Of a stretch of DNA of 64,000 bases, positions 9,653-19,072 are shown in pieces (positions within the stretch are counted from its first letter, which is position 1; each line of letters starts with the position of its first letter). Made by a program: the position numbers and the translations under genes. Source of the stretch: Flavobacterium gyeonganense (lineage in GTDB: Bacteria > Bacteroidota > Bacteroidia > Flavobacteriales > Flavobacteriaceae); the NCBI RefSeq assembly GCF_029625295.1, contig NZ_CP121112.1:1612001-1676000 (forward strand). Direction: 5' to 3'. Under the pieces are notes generated by a model that did not search any database, was not told where the DNA came from, and saw nothing but the letters and a program-made list of their open reading frames with translations.

Positions 9653-9738
9653 TGCTTATAATATCTCCAGATTATCAATTATAAAATATCAAATTATTAT
9701 TTTCAACAATTTATTTGATAAGAAGTGAATTTGGCATT

Positions 9739-10119
9739 TTAATTTTTAACTAATGTCAAACTTAATTTTCCGTATTCTTCGTGAGAGTCATTTGCAGTAA
9801 TCTGATAAGTATAATTCCCTTTTTTCAGTGGAGTTTCTCCAACATAATCAAAAGGCTGTATTCTATATGTTTTCCCTTCAATTTGTAATTCAACAAAAGC
9901 ATAGCCATAAGCTTTCTCAAATATTTTGTATGCCGTATTTTGTCCTGAACTTATATTCTCAAAGTTCACATTTCCAGTTGAAGTGTTTACTGTAATGTTT
10001 TCAAAATTAAATTTACTCGCATTCGATAATCGAATTTTCAATCCAGATGGGTTTGAATCCTCATTAGAACAACCAAATAAAACTACAACCATGATAAGTA
10101 AAATCAATATTTTTTTCAT
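9739..10119 (-). CDS. Predicted lipoprotein, unknown function
   Basis: 126 residues with a lipoprotein signal (MKKILILLIMVVVLFGC, lipobox LFGC, Cys17) and an acidic linker (SNEDSN), then a mature domain of about 105 residues rich in beta strands (KIRLSNASKF, YTYQITAN, GKLSLTLVKN). It looks like a small Ig/transthyretin-like fold, but I do not recognise a named family. It is an isolated gene between the terB terminator and fbp. Confidence 0.75.
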   Translation of the reverse strand: MKKILILLIMVVVLFGCSNEDSNPSGLKIRLSNASKFNFENITVNTSTGNVNFENISSGQNTAYKIFEKAYGYAFVELQIEGKTYRIQPFDYVGETPLKKGNYTYQITANDSHEEYGKLSLTLVKN

Positions 10120-10187
10120 AAATTTTATTTTTATTTAAAAGATGTTGAAAATATAAAAAGGTTGCGTTCATAAAAAACTATCTACAC

Positions 10188-11195
10188 CTACTCTCCTTCC
10201 TTCATAAACTCTTCTGCTTTTTCAACCATATTAATGCTTCCGCAGAAAAACGGAACCCTCTGATGCAATTCTGTCGGCTGGATTTCCATAATTCTTCCAA
10301 AACCGTCTGTTGCTTTTCCACCTGCTTGTTCTGCAATGAATGCCATCGGATTGCATTCATACATTAATCGCAGTTTCCCTTTTGGTGCTTTTGAACTGGT
10401 TGGATAAAGATAAATCCCGCCTTTAATCATATTTCGATGAAAATCAGAAACTAAACTTCCAATATATCTGGAAGTATAAGGTCTGTCTTCTTCTTCACGC
10501 TGACAATATTTAATATAATTTTTAACACCTTGCGGAAAGTGAACATAATTCCCTTCGTTTACCGAATAAATATTCCCGTCTTTCGGAAATTTCATGTTTG
10601 GATGTGAAAGATAAAAAGTTCCAATCGCCGGATTCAAAGTAAATCCGTTTACACCATGTCCGGTTGTATAGACCAACATAGTTGATGTTCCGTAAATTAC
10701 ATACCCAGCTGCAACCTGATTCACTCCCGGCTGTAAAAAATCCTCGCTTGTAACCGGAGTTCCAATTGGTGTTATTCTTCTGAAAACAGAAAAAATAGTT
10801 CCCAAAGAAACATTTACATCAATGTTTGAAGATCCGTCAAGCGGATCCATTAAGATCACGTACTTATTATTATTACTGTTGTCGCTCCCCTTGACAGTAA
10901 TATATTCGTCGTTTTCTTCTGAAGCTATTCCACAGACAATCTCACGGTTTATTAACGTCTGAATGAATACTTCGTTGGCATAGACATCTAATTTTTGCTG
11001 GTCTTCTCCCTGAACATTCTGTTCGCCAACGGCGCCTATTATATCCACTAATCCAGCTTTGTTTACTTTATAGTTGACAACTTTTGCCGCCAGACGTATA
11101 GAGTTGATAATCCGGGATAATTCCCCAGATGAATACTGAAATGCTTTTTGGTTCTCAATAATAAACTCTCCCAGTGTTTTATTGCGTTCTTCCAT
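10188..11195 (-). CDS. fbp: Fructose-1,6-bisphosphatase, class I
   Basis: 335 residues, normal class I length. It hydrolyses fructose 1,6-bisphosphate to fructose 6-phosphate in gluconeogenesis. The metal-binding signature MDPLDGSSN is at 116-124. The segment CGIASEEND (about 88-96) supplies further acidic ligands, and the conserved C-terminal substrate segment [13 protein letters not shown] is present. A -7-like element (GATATTTG, minus strand, 11237-11230) precedes it. It is divergent from the GNAT gene. Confidence 0.97.
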   Translation of the reverse strand: MEERNKTLGEFIIENQKAFQYSSGELSRIINSIRLAAKVVNYKVNKAGLVDIIGAVGEQNVQGEDQQKLDVYANEVFIQTLINREIVCGIASEENDEYITVKGSDNSNNNKYVILMDPLDGSSNIDVNVSLGTIFSVFRRITPIGTPVTSEDFLQPGVNQVAAGYVIYGTSTMLVYTTGHGVNGFTLNPAIGTFYLSHPNMKFPKDGNIYSVNEGNYVHFPQGVKNYIKYCQREEEDRPYTSRYIGSLVSDFHRNMIKGGIYLYPTSSKAPKGKLRLMYECNPMAFIAEQAGGKATDGFGRIMEIQPTELHQRVPFFCGSINMVEKAEEFMKEGE

Positions 11196-11289
11196 TTGCT
11201 ATATCGTTGTAGTTTTTAATTATAAGTCACAAATATCGCTTTTTTTGTGAGAATGATTCAAAAATTATTTCGTTAGTTTGCTACTATTG

Positions 11290-11297
11290 TATATTTG
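11290..11297 (+). promoter_or_regulatory. -7 promoter element TATATTTG for the GNAT gene
   Basis: Perfect TAnnTTTG, 70 bp upstream of the ATG at 11368, in the divergent fbp/GNAT interval. Confidence 0.55.
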
Positions 11298-11367
11298 CTA
11301 ATGAAAGGTACAGACTTTCATTTAAAAAAATATTTAATTAGAGAATAACAGGTTAAAAATATGAATT

Positions 11368-11844
11368 ATGGATATTAGAAAAGGAAAACCTGAAGATATG
11401 AAATCGGTTTTAGCACTGATTCAGGAGCTTGCAATATTCGAAAAAGAGCCAGATGCCGTTTTAATAACCGAAGAAGATTTAGTACGAGATGGTTTTGGAG
11501 AAAATCCATTATTTCATGTTTTTGTTGCTGAGGTTGATAAAGAGATTGTTGGCATAGCTTTGTATTATTATCGATATTCTACCTGGAAAGGAAAAACAAT
11601 ACACCTTGAAGATTTAATTGTAAAAGAAAAAATGCGCGGTACCGGTTTAGGGTCTGCTCTTTATTCTGAAATAATGAAGCAAGGAAAAAAAGATAATGTT
11701 CGAAGAATCGAATGGAATGTTCTCAACTGGAATACCCCTGCCGTAAATTTCTACGAGAACTCTGGCGCAAAAGTTATCGAGGAATGGCGAGTGGTACAAA
11801 TGGATGAAACAGGAATTAATTCGTACTTGGAAAAAATAAATTGA
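11368..11844 (+). CDS. GNAT N-acetyltransferase, SSAT/diamine acetyltransferase-like
   Basis: 158 residues, one GNAT domain that transfers acetyl from acetyl-CoA. The CoA pyrophosphate-binding motif is RGTGLG (90-95). The motif order HLEDLIV, then RRIEWNVLNWNTPAVNFYENSGA, then EEWRVVQM follows the spermidine/spermine (diamine) acetyltransferase subgroup closely, so a polyamine or related amine is the best guess. It is followed 107 bp later by aspartate kinase on the same strand. Confidence 0.88.
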   Translation: MDIRKGKPEDMKSVLALIQELAIFEKEPDAVLITEEDLVRDGFGENPLFHVFVAEVDKEIVGIALYYYRYSTWKGKTIHLEDLIVKEKMRGTGLGSALYSEIMKQGKKDNVRRIEWNVLNWNTPAVNFYENSGAKVIEEWRVVQMDETGINSYLEKIN

Positions 11845-11855
11845 TCAAACAAAAG

Positions 11856-11934
11856 TGACAGGCTAATTATAAGGAGTGTAATCCTGTCAAAATATTAAAA
11901 TTTTAAAAAAATGATAGAGACGCAAGTCCGTCTC
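11856..11934 (+). promoter_or_regulatory. Two hairpins in the aspartate kinase leader
   Basis: The first hairpin is TGACAGG (11856-11862) with CCTGTCA (11883-11889). The second is GAGACG (11917-11922) with CGTCTC (11929-11934), ending 17 bp before the ATG at 11952. Neither has a T-run, so they are not convincing terminators. They could affect mRNA stability or translation of the kinase, or be relics of a dispersed repeat. Confidence 0.4.
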
Positions 11935-11951
11935 AACAATACAAATTAAAG

Positions 11952-13211
11952 ATGAGAGTATTTAAATTTGGTGGTGCATCAGTAAAAGATGCTGAAGGAA
12001 TTAAAAACGTTTATGACGTTTTACAAAAAGTTGGGTATGAAGATGTGATTTTAGTCGTTTCGGCTATGGGGAAAACCACAAATGCTCTGGAGCTTGTTAT
12101 CAAGAATTATTTTGATAAACCCGAAGAGCTTAATTCATCTGTACAAGAGATAAAAAAATATCATAATCAAATATTGCTTGATCTATTTGAAGATGAAAAG
12201 CATGCCGTTTTTGCAGCAGTTAATGAGCAATTTTCAGAATTAGAATATTTTCTGGCGCATAATAAATCCCCTAACTACAATTTCGTTTACGATCAGATTG
12301 TGAGTTTTGGTGAGTTGATTTCGACAAATATCCTAAGTCATTTTATGAACTTCATGGGCATCCAGACACAATGGCTTGATGTACGTAACTTCATTAAAAC
12401 CAATGCAAATTACAGAGATGCAGAAGTTGACTGGGAAACAACTGAACAAAATATCAGCAAAAATGTACCACGCAAAATATTAAACATTACACAAGGATTT
12501 TTAGGAGCAGACGAAAACAATTTCACTACCACTTTAGGCCGTGAAGGTTCTGACTATACTGCCGGAATTTTTGCTTATTGCCTAAATGCAGAAAGCGTTA
12601 CGATCTGGAAAGATGTTCCGGGAGTTATGAATGCTGATCCGCGTTATTTTGAGAATGCGAGTTTGTTAAACCAGATTTCATACCGTGAAGCTATTGAACT
12701 TGCTTTTTACGGCGCAACGGTTATCCACCCGAAAACATTGCAGCCATTACAAAAGAAAGAAATTCCTTTATATGTAAAATCATTTGTGAATCCGTTATTA
12801 AAAGGAACCTGCGTTTCTAAAGGAGTAGATTTAGAGCCTTACCTGCCTTGTTTTATTGTAAAAAGAGAGCAGCTTTTAATTTCGCTTTCTTCTATTGATT
12901 TTTCTTTTATTATGGAAGAAAACATCAGTGAAATTTTCGGGTTATTCCATCAGTTTAAACTGAAAGTAAACCTGATTCAGAACTCAGCGATTAGTTTCTC
13001 TGTTTGCGTAGAAGATAAATTTGGAAACTTCAACGAACTGAATGCGATCCTTTCGAAAAAATTCAAAGTTGATTTTACTGACAATGTAACCTTATACACG
13101 ATTCGTCATTTTAATGAACAAGCTGCAGAAACTGTTGTAGAAAACAAAGAAGTTTTACTTAGACAAGTAAGCCGCGAAACCATGCAGATTGTAACCAAAG
13201 AACTCAATTAA
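11952..13211 (+). CDS. Aspartate kinase (monofunctional)
   Basis: 419 residues. It phosphorylates aspartate in the first step of the Lys/Thr/Met branch. The N-terminal amino-acid-kinase signature is VFKFGGASV (3-11). The catalytic core includes FLGADENNFTTTLGREGSDYTAG and a regulatory ACT-type region in the last 120 residues. There is no homoserine dehydrogenase domain, so this is not the fused ThrA type. A terminator-like hairpin follows at 13248. Confidence 0.95.
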   Translation: MRVFKFGGASVKDAEGIKNVYDVLQKVGYEDVILVVSAMGKTTNALELVIKNYFDKPEELNSSVQEIKKYHNQILLDLFEDEKHAVFAAVNEQFSELEYFLAHNKSPNYNFVYDQIVSFGELISTNILSHFMNFMGIQTQWLDVRNFIKTNANYRDAEVDWETTEQNISKNVPRKILNITQGFLGADENNFTTTLGREGSDYTAGIFAYCLNAESVTIWKDVPGVMNADPRYFENASLLNQISYREAIELAFYGATVIHPKTLQPLQKKEIPLYVKSFVNPLLKGTCVSKGVDLEPYLPCFIVKREQLLISLSSIDFSFIMEENISEIFGLFHQFKLKVNLIQNSAISFSVCVEDKFGNFNELNAILSKKFKVDFTDNVTLYTIRHFNEQAAETVVENKEVLLRQVSRETMQIVTKELN

Positions 13212-13245
13212 TTCAAGAAAAGGTTATATATAATTCAGGATAATA

Positions 13246-13280
13246 AGGGTTTCATGTAAAAGTGAAGCCTTTTTTGTTTT
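13246..13280 (+). terminator. Intrinsic terminator after aspartate kinase
   Basis: The stem GGTTTCA / TGAAGCC with a loop of about 8 nt is followed by TTTTTTG. Confidence 0.7.
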
Positions 13281-13392
13281 AATACAAGATCTCGGCTTTT
13301 ACAAAATATCATAATTCAAATAAAATTACAACTGTCTTTTTTTATTTTAAAAATTAAAATAACTTTATGATAACCAAATAAATACATAAATC

Positions 13393-13620
13393 ATGAATAA
13401 TAATTATGAACCAAGTGAAGAAACCAAAAACAGATGGCATAATGATCCGGACAATTGGGTTTGGGGAATATTTTATTATAATCCAGAAGACCCGAGATTA
13501 TATCTACCCAAAAAAATCAAAGAATTTGGATGGACAATGAACTTTGCAAATCCTAATTCAGCAATTGTAATGTTAATATTGATTTCAGTCATATTAATCT
13601 TCACACTGTCTGCTCATTAA
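13393..13620 (+). CDS. DUF5808-type small membrane protein
   Basis: 75 residues. The soluble N-terminal part carries the Trp-rich DUF5808-like pattern (NDPDNWVWGIFYYNPEDPRLYLPK, which continues to GWTMNFANP). One hydrophobic helix follows at about 57-73 (IVMLILISVILIFTLSA). The function is unknown. It is monocistronic between the aspartate kinase terminator and the large outer-membrane protein. Confidence 0.8.
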   Translation: MNNNYEPSEETKNRWHNDPDNWVWGIFYYNPEDPRLYLPKKIKEFGWTMNFANPNSAIVMLILISVILIFTLSAH

Positions 13621-13690
13621 TTTTCATAATTATACTTTATTAGCTGTCGAAACTAAAACAGCGCACACAACATTTCCCAATTATAAATAC

Positions 13691-13698
13691 TACTTTTG
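13691..13698 (+). promoter_or_regulatory. -7 promoter element TACTTTTG for the 1143-residue protein
   Basis: Perfect TAnnTTTG, 22 bp upstream of the ATG at 13721, which implies a short leader. Confidence 0.6.
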
Positions 13699-13720
13699 GC
13701 TTTTTAGAGTTAAAGTATTT

Positions 13721-16700
13721 ATGCTGAAAAAATTACTGATTTTATTGATTTTAATTTGTTGTTCAGGACTTCAGGCCCAGGAAACAGATTTGCTCTATAA
13801 AACCAAAAAGGTAAAGATTACCAGAGATACGATTCATTTGGAAAATGTGAGTATCAATTCCGGTTTTTTTCAGCTTTTAAATTCTAGAAAAGAACCTATA
13901 GATTCAACTTTTTATAAAATTGATTTTCAAAAAGGACATCTTCTTTTAAAAGAAAATATTAGTTCGGATACAGATACTTTAACGGTTAATTATTTAAAAT
14001 ACCCTGATTTTTTAACTAAAGAATACAGTCTTTATAATTCCAGTCAGGTAGTGAGTAATGATGCTGGCTCTGAAAAATTATACAAAATAGACCATTCGAA
14101 TTCTAAAAAAACAACTCCCTTCGATGGCCTGAATACTTCAGGAAGCATTACACGCGGGGTTACCATTGGAAATAATCAGAACACGGTTTTGAACTCCAAT
14201 TTAGACCTTCAGATTACAGGTAAAATATCTGACAAAGTAAGTCTTCGTGCTTCGCTACAGGACAATAATATTCCATTGCAGGAAGGCGGTTACTCTCAAA
14301 AACTCGATCAGTTTGATAATATCTTTATGGAATTGTTCAGTGACGACTGGAATATTCGTGCAGGAGATGTATTTTTAGAAAACAGGAAAACGCAATTTTT
14401 AAGTTTCAATAAAAAAGTTCAGGGGCTTTCGGCCATTTTTGATTTTGGCGATGAAGACAATAAAACTAATGTCTTTGCATCTGCAGCTTTTGCAAAAGGC
14501 CAATATGCAAAAAGTACTTTTACTGGACAGGAAGGCAATCAGGGTCCGTATAAATTAAAAGGACAAAATGGCGAATTGTATGTTTTGGTCATTTCAGGAT
14601 CTGAACGAGTTTATGTAAATGGCATTTTGCTCAAAAGAGGAGAAAATAATGATTATGTGATTGATTACAATGCCGGTGAAATTGTTTTTACATCGCTTTT
14701 TACGATTACTTCAGAGATGCGAATCAATATCGAATACCAGTATTCAGACCGCAACTATAATCGTATGTTAACCTATGCCGGGGCTTCCCATGAAAATAAA
14801 AGCTGGAGTTTTGCCGGTTATTTATATTCTGAAAATGATTTAAAAAATCAGCCTTTACAGCAAAATCTTTCTCCGGAACAAGTTCAGATTATAGGTGAAG
14901 CCGGAGATGACACCACTTTAATGAAAGCACCTTCAGCGTATGAAGACACCTTTTCTGACAAGAAAATTTTATATAAAAAAACAATTGTGAATGGCATTGA
15001 AGTTTACGAGCATTCTACTAATCCTGACGATGTTTTGTATAATGTAAAATTCAGTCTTATAGGTGCAAACTCTGGAAATTATGTAATTAAGAATACCAAT
15101 TCAGTTGAGCGAATTTATGAATATACAGCTCCCGTAAACGGAATTCCTCAGGGAAATTACGAGCCTCTTGTACAATTGGTTGCACCGATGAAACTTCAGG
15201 TAGCGACCTTTTTAGGAAAGTACAATCCAAACGAAAAAACGCTGGTTGATTTTGAAATTGGAATTAGTAACAATGACCAGAATCTGTTTTCAGACCTTGA
15301 TGATGGCGACAACAACGGAATCGCTTTAAAATTAAACACCAAAAAACGCCTTTTTACGAAAGACTGGACTTTGGATGGTTATGCCAACTATCAGTTTGTA
15401 GAAAAAGATTTTAAATCGGTCGAACGTTTGTATAATATCGAATTCAACAGGGACTGGAATTTAAATACAACACTTTTAGGTGATCAGAGTTTATTAGTCG
15501 CAGGCTTAAATTTTGATTTGTTTTCAAAGAAAAAAACAACCAATATTGGATTGTTTACTTATCAGTTTGAAAAGTTGGATTTTACTGAAAGTTATTCGGG
15601 AAACCGACATACTTCTACCGCTTTTTTTAAACTAAAAAACTGGACAATCGAAAACCAGGGCAGTTTTCTGAGCAGTGATGCAACAGCCTCAACTTCAAAA
15701 TTTATTAGAAACCTTGCCAAAACCAAATATCATTTTGGCAAAAACTGGATTGGCGGGAATATTCAGGTCGAAGACAATCAGGAAAAAGACAAGCTTACAA
15801 ACCAGTTTTCAGCAATTAGCCAGCGATTTGCAGAATATGGCGTTTTTGTTGGACGTGGAGACAGTACCAAAGTTTTTGTTGAGCTAGGTTATTTACGCAG
15901 AAAAAATGATAGTTTACAAAACGGTTTATTAAAGCATGTAAGCAATTCGCAAACCTATTTTTTGAAGTCTAAACTGATTCAGAACAAAAAAACAGATTTG
16001 GCAGTTTACGCTAGTTATAGAAATTTGGATTTTACAGCTGCTGACCGGAAAAATGAACCTTCGTTAAATTCAAGAATATTGTACAACGATCGTTTTTTTA
16101 ATCAGCTTCTTCAAATCGGAACCGTTTACGAAACCAGTTCCGGAACGATTGCGCAGCAGGAATATACCTATCTGGAAGTTCCTGCCGGTCAGGGCGTGTA
16201 TGCATGGAATGATTACAACGGCAATAATGTTCAGGAGCTTGAAGAGTTTGAAGTAGCACCATTTCCGGATCAGGCAAAATTTATCCGCGTATTCTTGCCT
16301 AATCGGGTTTATATCAAAACCAATCAGAATAAATTTTCACAGTCACTTACTGTAAATCCTTTGCAATGGCAAAATGAAAAAGGTTACAAAAATGTATTGT
16401 CTTATTTTTACAACCAGACCTCCTTTATTCTGGACAGGAAGGTAAAAAGTGATGGTGATAATTTTGAACTAAATCCGTTTTATTCTTCTGAAGAAAATAT
16501 CTTAGGGCTGAATTCGAGTTTCAGGAACAGTTTGTTTTATAACCGGGGAAAACAAAAGCATTCTGTCACTTATTCTTATCTGATTAATAATGGAAAAAAC
16601 CTGCTTTCTATTGGTTCTCAGTCTGTAAAAAACTATTCACATCAACTACAATACACGCATTTGCACCAAAAAAGCTGGCTATTTAATCTGTTTGCAAAAA

Positions 16701-17152
16701 CAATTAAAACTTCCCTGACATCAGAGGATTTCACTGAGAAAAATTATGATTTAACCGGTTTTCAGGTAACACCGAAAATCAGTTATTTATTTTCGAAAAA
16801 CACCAGTCTTGACTTCTTTTATGAATTGCAGAAAAAAGAAAACCAGATTGGAAATTTTGAAACCTTAACACAAAACCGGTTAGGAACTTCATTTTCGTAT
16901 GCCGGAGACAAAAAAGTGACAGTGAACGGAGAATTCTCTTTTTATGAAAATAAATTCGTCGGAAATGAATTTTCTTCAGTTGGATTTCAAATGCTCGAAG
17001 GACTTCAGGCTGGTGAAAATTTAGTCTGGAAATTACTTCTCCAGAAAAATATAACCCAGTTTTTAGACGTCAATTTAAATTATCAGGGACGTAAAAGTGA
17101 AACAGGCGTTACCGTACATACAGGGAACATACAGCTTCGTGCTTATTTTTAG
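13721..17152 (+). CDS. Large secreted/outer-membrane beta-barrel protein, unknown function
   Basis: 1143 residues with a Sec signal peptide ending near LQAQE (about residue 20). After about 120 residues of N-domain, a long run of alternating amphipathic strands with aromatic girdle residues extends to the C-terminal LRAYF, which reads as a large outer-membrane barrel. The segment GSERVYVNGILLKRGEN, continuing DYVIDYNAGEIVFT, resembles motifs in giant Bacteroidota surface and barrel proteins such as SprA. A Ca-loop-like stretch (NDYNGNNVQELEEFEVAP, about 827-844) is present. I know of no assigned function. It is followed by the Lys/Ala-rich secreted protein. Confidence 0.75.
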   Translation: MLKKLLILLILICCSGLQAQETDLLYKTKKVKITRDTIHLENVSINSGFFQLLNSRKEPIDSTFYKIDFQKGHLLLKENISSDTDTLTVNYLKYPDFLTKEYSLYNSSQVVSNDAGSEKLYKIDHSNSKKTTPFDGLNTSGSITRGVTIGNNQNTVLNSNLDLQITGKISDKVSLRASLQDNNIPLQEGGYSQKLDQFDNIFMELFSDDWNIRAGDVFLENRKTQFLSFNKKVQGLSAIFDFGDEDNKTNVFASAAFAKGQYAKSTFTGQEGNQGPYKLKGQNGELYVLVISGSERVYVNGILLKRGENNDYVIDYNAGEIVFTSLFTITSEMRINIEYQYSDRNYNRMLTYAGASHENKSWSFAGYLYSENDLKNQPLQQNLSPEQVQIIGEAGDDTTLMKAPSAYEDTFSDKKILYKKTIVNGIEVYEHSTNPDDVLYNVKFSLIGANSGNYVIKNTNSVERIYEYTAPVNGIPQGNYEPLVQLVAPMKLQVATFLGKYNPNEKTLVDFEIGISNNDQNLFSDLDDGDNNGIALKLNTKKRLFTKDWTLDGYANYQFVEKDFKSVERLYNIEFNRDWNLNTTLLGDQSLLVAGLNFDLFSKKKTTNIGLFTYQFEKLDFTESYSGNRHTSTAFFKLKNWTIENQGSFLSSDATASTSKFIRNLAKTKYHFGKNWIGGNIQVEDNQEKDKLTNQFSAISQRFAEYGVFVGRGDSTKVFVELGYLRRKNDSLQNGLLKHVSNSQTYFLKSKLIQNKKTDLAVYASYRNLDFTAADRKNEPSLNSRILYNDRFFNQLLQIGTVYETSSGTIAQQEYTYLEVPAGQGVYAWNDYNGNNVQELEEFEVAPFPDQAKFIRVFLPNRVYIKTNQNKFSQSLTVNPLQWQNEKGYKNVLSYFYNQTSFILDRKVKSDGDNFELNPFYSSEENILGLNSSFRNSLFYNRGKQKHSVTYSYLINNGKNLLSIGSQSVKNYSHQLQYTHLHQKSWLFNLFAKTIKTSLTSEDFTEKNYDLTGFQVTPKISYLFSKNTSLDFFYELQKKENQIGNFETLTQNRLGTSFSYAGDKKVTVNGEFSFYENKFVGNEFSSVGFQMLEGLQAGENLVWKLLLQKNITQFLDVNLNYQGRKSETGVTVHTGNIQLRAYF

Positions 17153-17216
17153 CACTTTACTGAAAAAGCTATTATAAAATTGATTAATTTTAATTCAACT
17201 TTAAACTCCTAATCTT

Positions 17217-17732
17217 ATGAAAAAATTAGTATTACTTTGTTTTATAGTTGTATTCTCATCTCATTTTTATGCTCAGGAAACAGCTGTAAAAACAACTAAG
17301 AGCAAAACTGAGGCTTCTGCAAAAAAAGCCAAATCAGACGCTGATAAAGCTAAGGCAGATGCCAAAGCTGAAGCTGAAAAATCTAAAAAAGCAGCAGACA
17401 AAGCAAAAAAGGAAGCTGCAAATGTAAAAAACACTACAGATAAAGAAGCTGTAAAAGCTAAAAAAGAAGCTGCGAGTTCAAAAAATGCTGCTAAGGAAGC
17501 CACAAATGCAAAAAGCACAGCAAGCAAAGAAGTTGCAAAAGCTAAAACCGCGGCTGACAAGGCTAAAAAATCTGCTGCAAAAAGTAAAACTTTAAAAGAA
17601 ACCAACGAAAAGGCACCAAAAGTAGCCGATAAAGTTACTGGTGAATACAATGGTAAAAAAGTCTATACCGGCCCGAAAGGAGGAAAATATTACATCAACA
17701 AAAACGGAAACAAAACGTACATTCAGGATTAA
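17217..17732 (+). CDS. Secreted Lys/Ala-rich protein with C-terminal PBCV-type basic adaptor domain
   Basis: 171 residues: a signal peptide (to about FYAQE, residue 21), then about 115 residues of histone-H1-like low complexity made of Lys, Ala, Asp, Thr and Glu in short quasi-repeats (KAKKEAA, ADKAKK), likely an extended or coiled helix. It ends with a compact domain, GKKVYTGPKGGKYYINKNG and NKTYI, that matches the basic adaptor domain named from Chlorella viruses (PBCV-1). The signal places it in the periplasm or on the surface. Function is unknown; electrostatic binding to DNA or polysaccharide is conceivable. It has its own terminator. Confidence 0.8.
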   Translation: MKKLVLLCFIVVFSSHFYAQETAVKTTKSKTEASAKKAKSDADKAKADAKAEAEKSKKAADKAKKEAANVKNTTDKEAVKAKKEAASSKNAAKEATNAKSTASKEVAKAKTAADKAKKSAAKSKTLKETNEKAPKVADKVTGEYNGKKVYTGPKGGKYYINKNGNKTYIQD

Positions 17733-17754
17733 AAACTTTCTGTCTGACCAAATA

Positions 17755-17791
17755 AGTCCGGATTTCCATCGAGAAGTCCGGGCTTTTTTAT
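17755..17791 (+). terminator. Intrinsic terminator after the Lys/Ala-rich gene
   Basis: The stem CCGGATTTC (17758-17766) pairs with GAAGTCCGG, allowing one G-T pair. T6 follows at 17784-17789. Confidence 0.75.
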
Positions 17792-17999
17792 TTATTTAAA
17801 GCTGAAGGCTACAACTCCGCTCATTCTGACCCTCTTTATTTGAACCATTGGATTGAATTAATTTTTCATTGAGTTATGGATTTGACATTGATATTGAAAT
17901 TGATTTTTGAACCTGAATTCCAGAGTTAATAATTTAGTAATGTATCCGAAATAACAAAAAAAGAGGATTTTTTTATCTTCGTTTCAAAAATCGCTACAC

Positions 18000-19070
18000 A
18001 TGAGCATCGAATATACTGCCAATAAAACTATTTTAATTACTCCTTTAAACTGGGGATTGGGTCATGCAACCCGATGCATTCCTATAATTAAAGCATTACA
18101 GGAAAATAATTATATTCCCATAATTGCTTCAGATGGCATTGCTTTGGCATTATTGCAAAAAGAATTTCCATATATTCAGACTTTAGAACTACCTTCTTAT
18201 CATATTGAATACGCTAAAAATGGCAAAAACTTTAAATGGAAGCTGATTAAAAGTTTACCTAAAATGATCACCGCTATTGTGGACGAAAAGAAAATAGTGA
18301 ATTCATGGATCAAAAAATATGATATAGACGGTATCATTTCAGATAACAGGCTAGGGGTTTTCAGTAAAAAAGTGCCTTCGGTATTTATTACACATCAGCT
18401 TAATGTGATGACAGGAAATACGACAAAGTTTACCAGTAAATGCCATCAGTATTTTATAAAAAAATATAATGAATGCTGGATCCCTGATACAGATGGAGAT
18501 CCAAATTTAACAGGCAACCTTGGACATCTTAAAGAAAGTAAACTAAACCTGAAATATATTGGACCTTTGAGCAGAATGCGTAAAAAAGACACTCCAAAAC
18601 AATATGACCTAATGATTATTTTGTCAGGTCCGGAACCTCAGCGTACGTTACTGGAAGAAAAACTGCAGGAAGAAATTGCACAATACAAAGGTGAAATTGT
18701 TTTTGTAAAAGGCATTGTCGAAAAAACACAAACCAAACAGCAGATCAAAAATGTGACCTATTACAATTTTATGAATACCAAACAGCTGGAACAGACATTT
18801 AATGAAAGTGATTTGGTTTTATGCCGCTCAGGTTATACTACCGTTATGGATTTAGCAAAACTGGGTAAAAAAGCCTTTTTTATCCCTACGCCTGGTCAAT
18901 ATGAGCAGGAATATCTGGCCATAAAACTTCAGGAAGAACAATTGGTACCTTACGCAACGCAAAACGACTTTACTATTGAAGATCTTTCAAAAGTAAAATC
19001 GTTTAAAGGTTTATCCGAATTTGAAAATAAAATCGACTGGGATTTGTTATTTACTGTTTTTGAGAAGTAG
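18000..19070 (+). CDS. Glycosyltransferase, GT28/MurG-like C-terminal fold
   Basis: 356 residues. The N-terminal half begins with a GT-B nucleotide-sugar pattern (ILITPLNWGLGHATRCIPII, with the GLGHATR loop seen in MurG/UGT-like enzymes). The C-terminal half has CRSGYTTVMDLAKLGKKAFFIPTPGQYEQEYLA, the donor-binding region of GT28-type transferases. The acceptor is not evident. No membrane anchor or signal is present, so it is cytosolic. It ends 2 bp from the convergent porin stop, with no terminator between them. Confidence 0.85.
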   Translation: MSIEYTANKTILITPLNWGLGHATRCIPIIKALQENNYIPIIASDGIALALLQKEFPYIQTLELPSYHIEYAKNGKNFKWKLIKSLPKMITAIVDEKKIVNSWIKKYDIDGIISDNRLGVFSKKVPSVFITHQLNVMTGNTTKFTSKCHQYFIKKYNECWIPDTDGDPNLTGNLGHLKESKLNLKYIGPLSRMRKKDTPKQYDLMIILSGPEPQRTLLEEKLQEEIAQYKGEIVFVKGIVEKTQTKQQIKNVTYYNFMNTKQLEQTFNESDLVLCRSGYTTVMDLAKLGKKAFFIPTPGQYEQEYLAIKLQEEQLVPYATQNDFTIEDLSKVKSFKGLSEFENKIDWDLLFTVFEK

Positions 19071-19072
19071 AT

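Noticed and set aside
17311..17600. Possible CRISPR-like or tandem repeat array in the Lys/Ala-rich gene
   Set aside because: The repeats are codon-level Lys/Ala quasi-repeats within one open frame, with no spacers of regular length.
17273..17650. 125-residue minus-strand Ala/Phe-rich frame
   Set aside because: It is the antisense of the Lys/Ala-rich low-complexity gene. Its composition is explained by the opposite strand.
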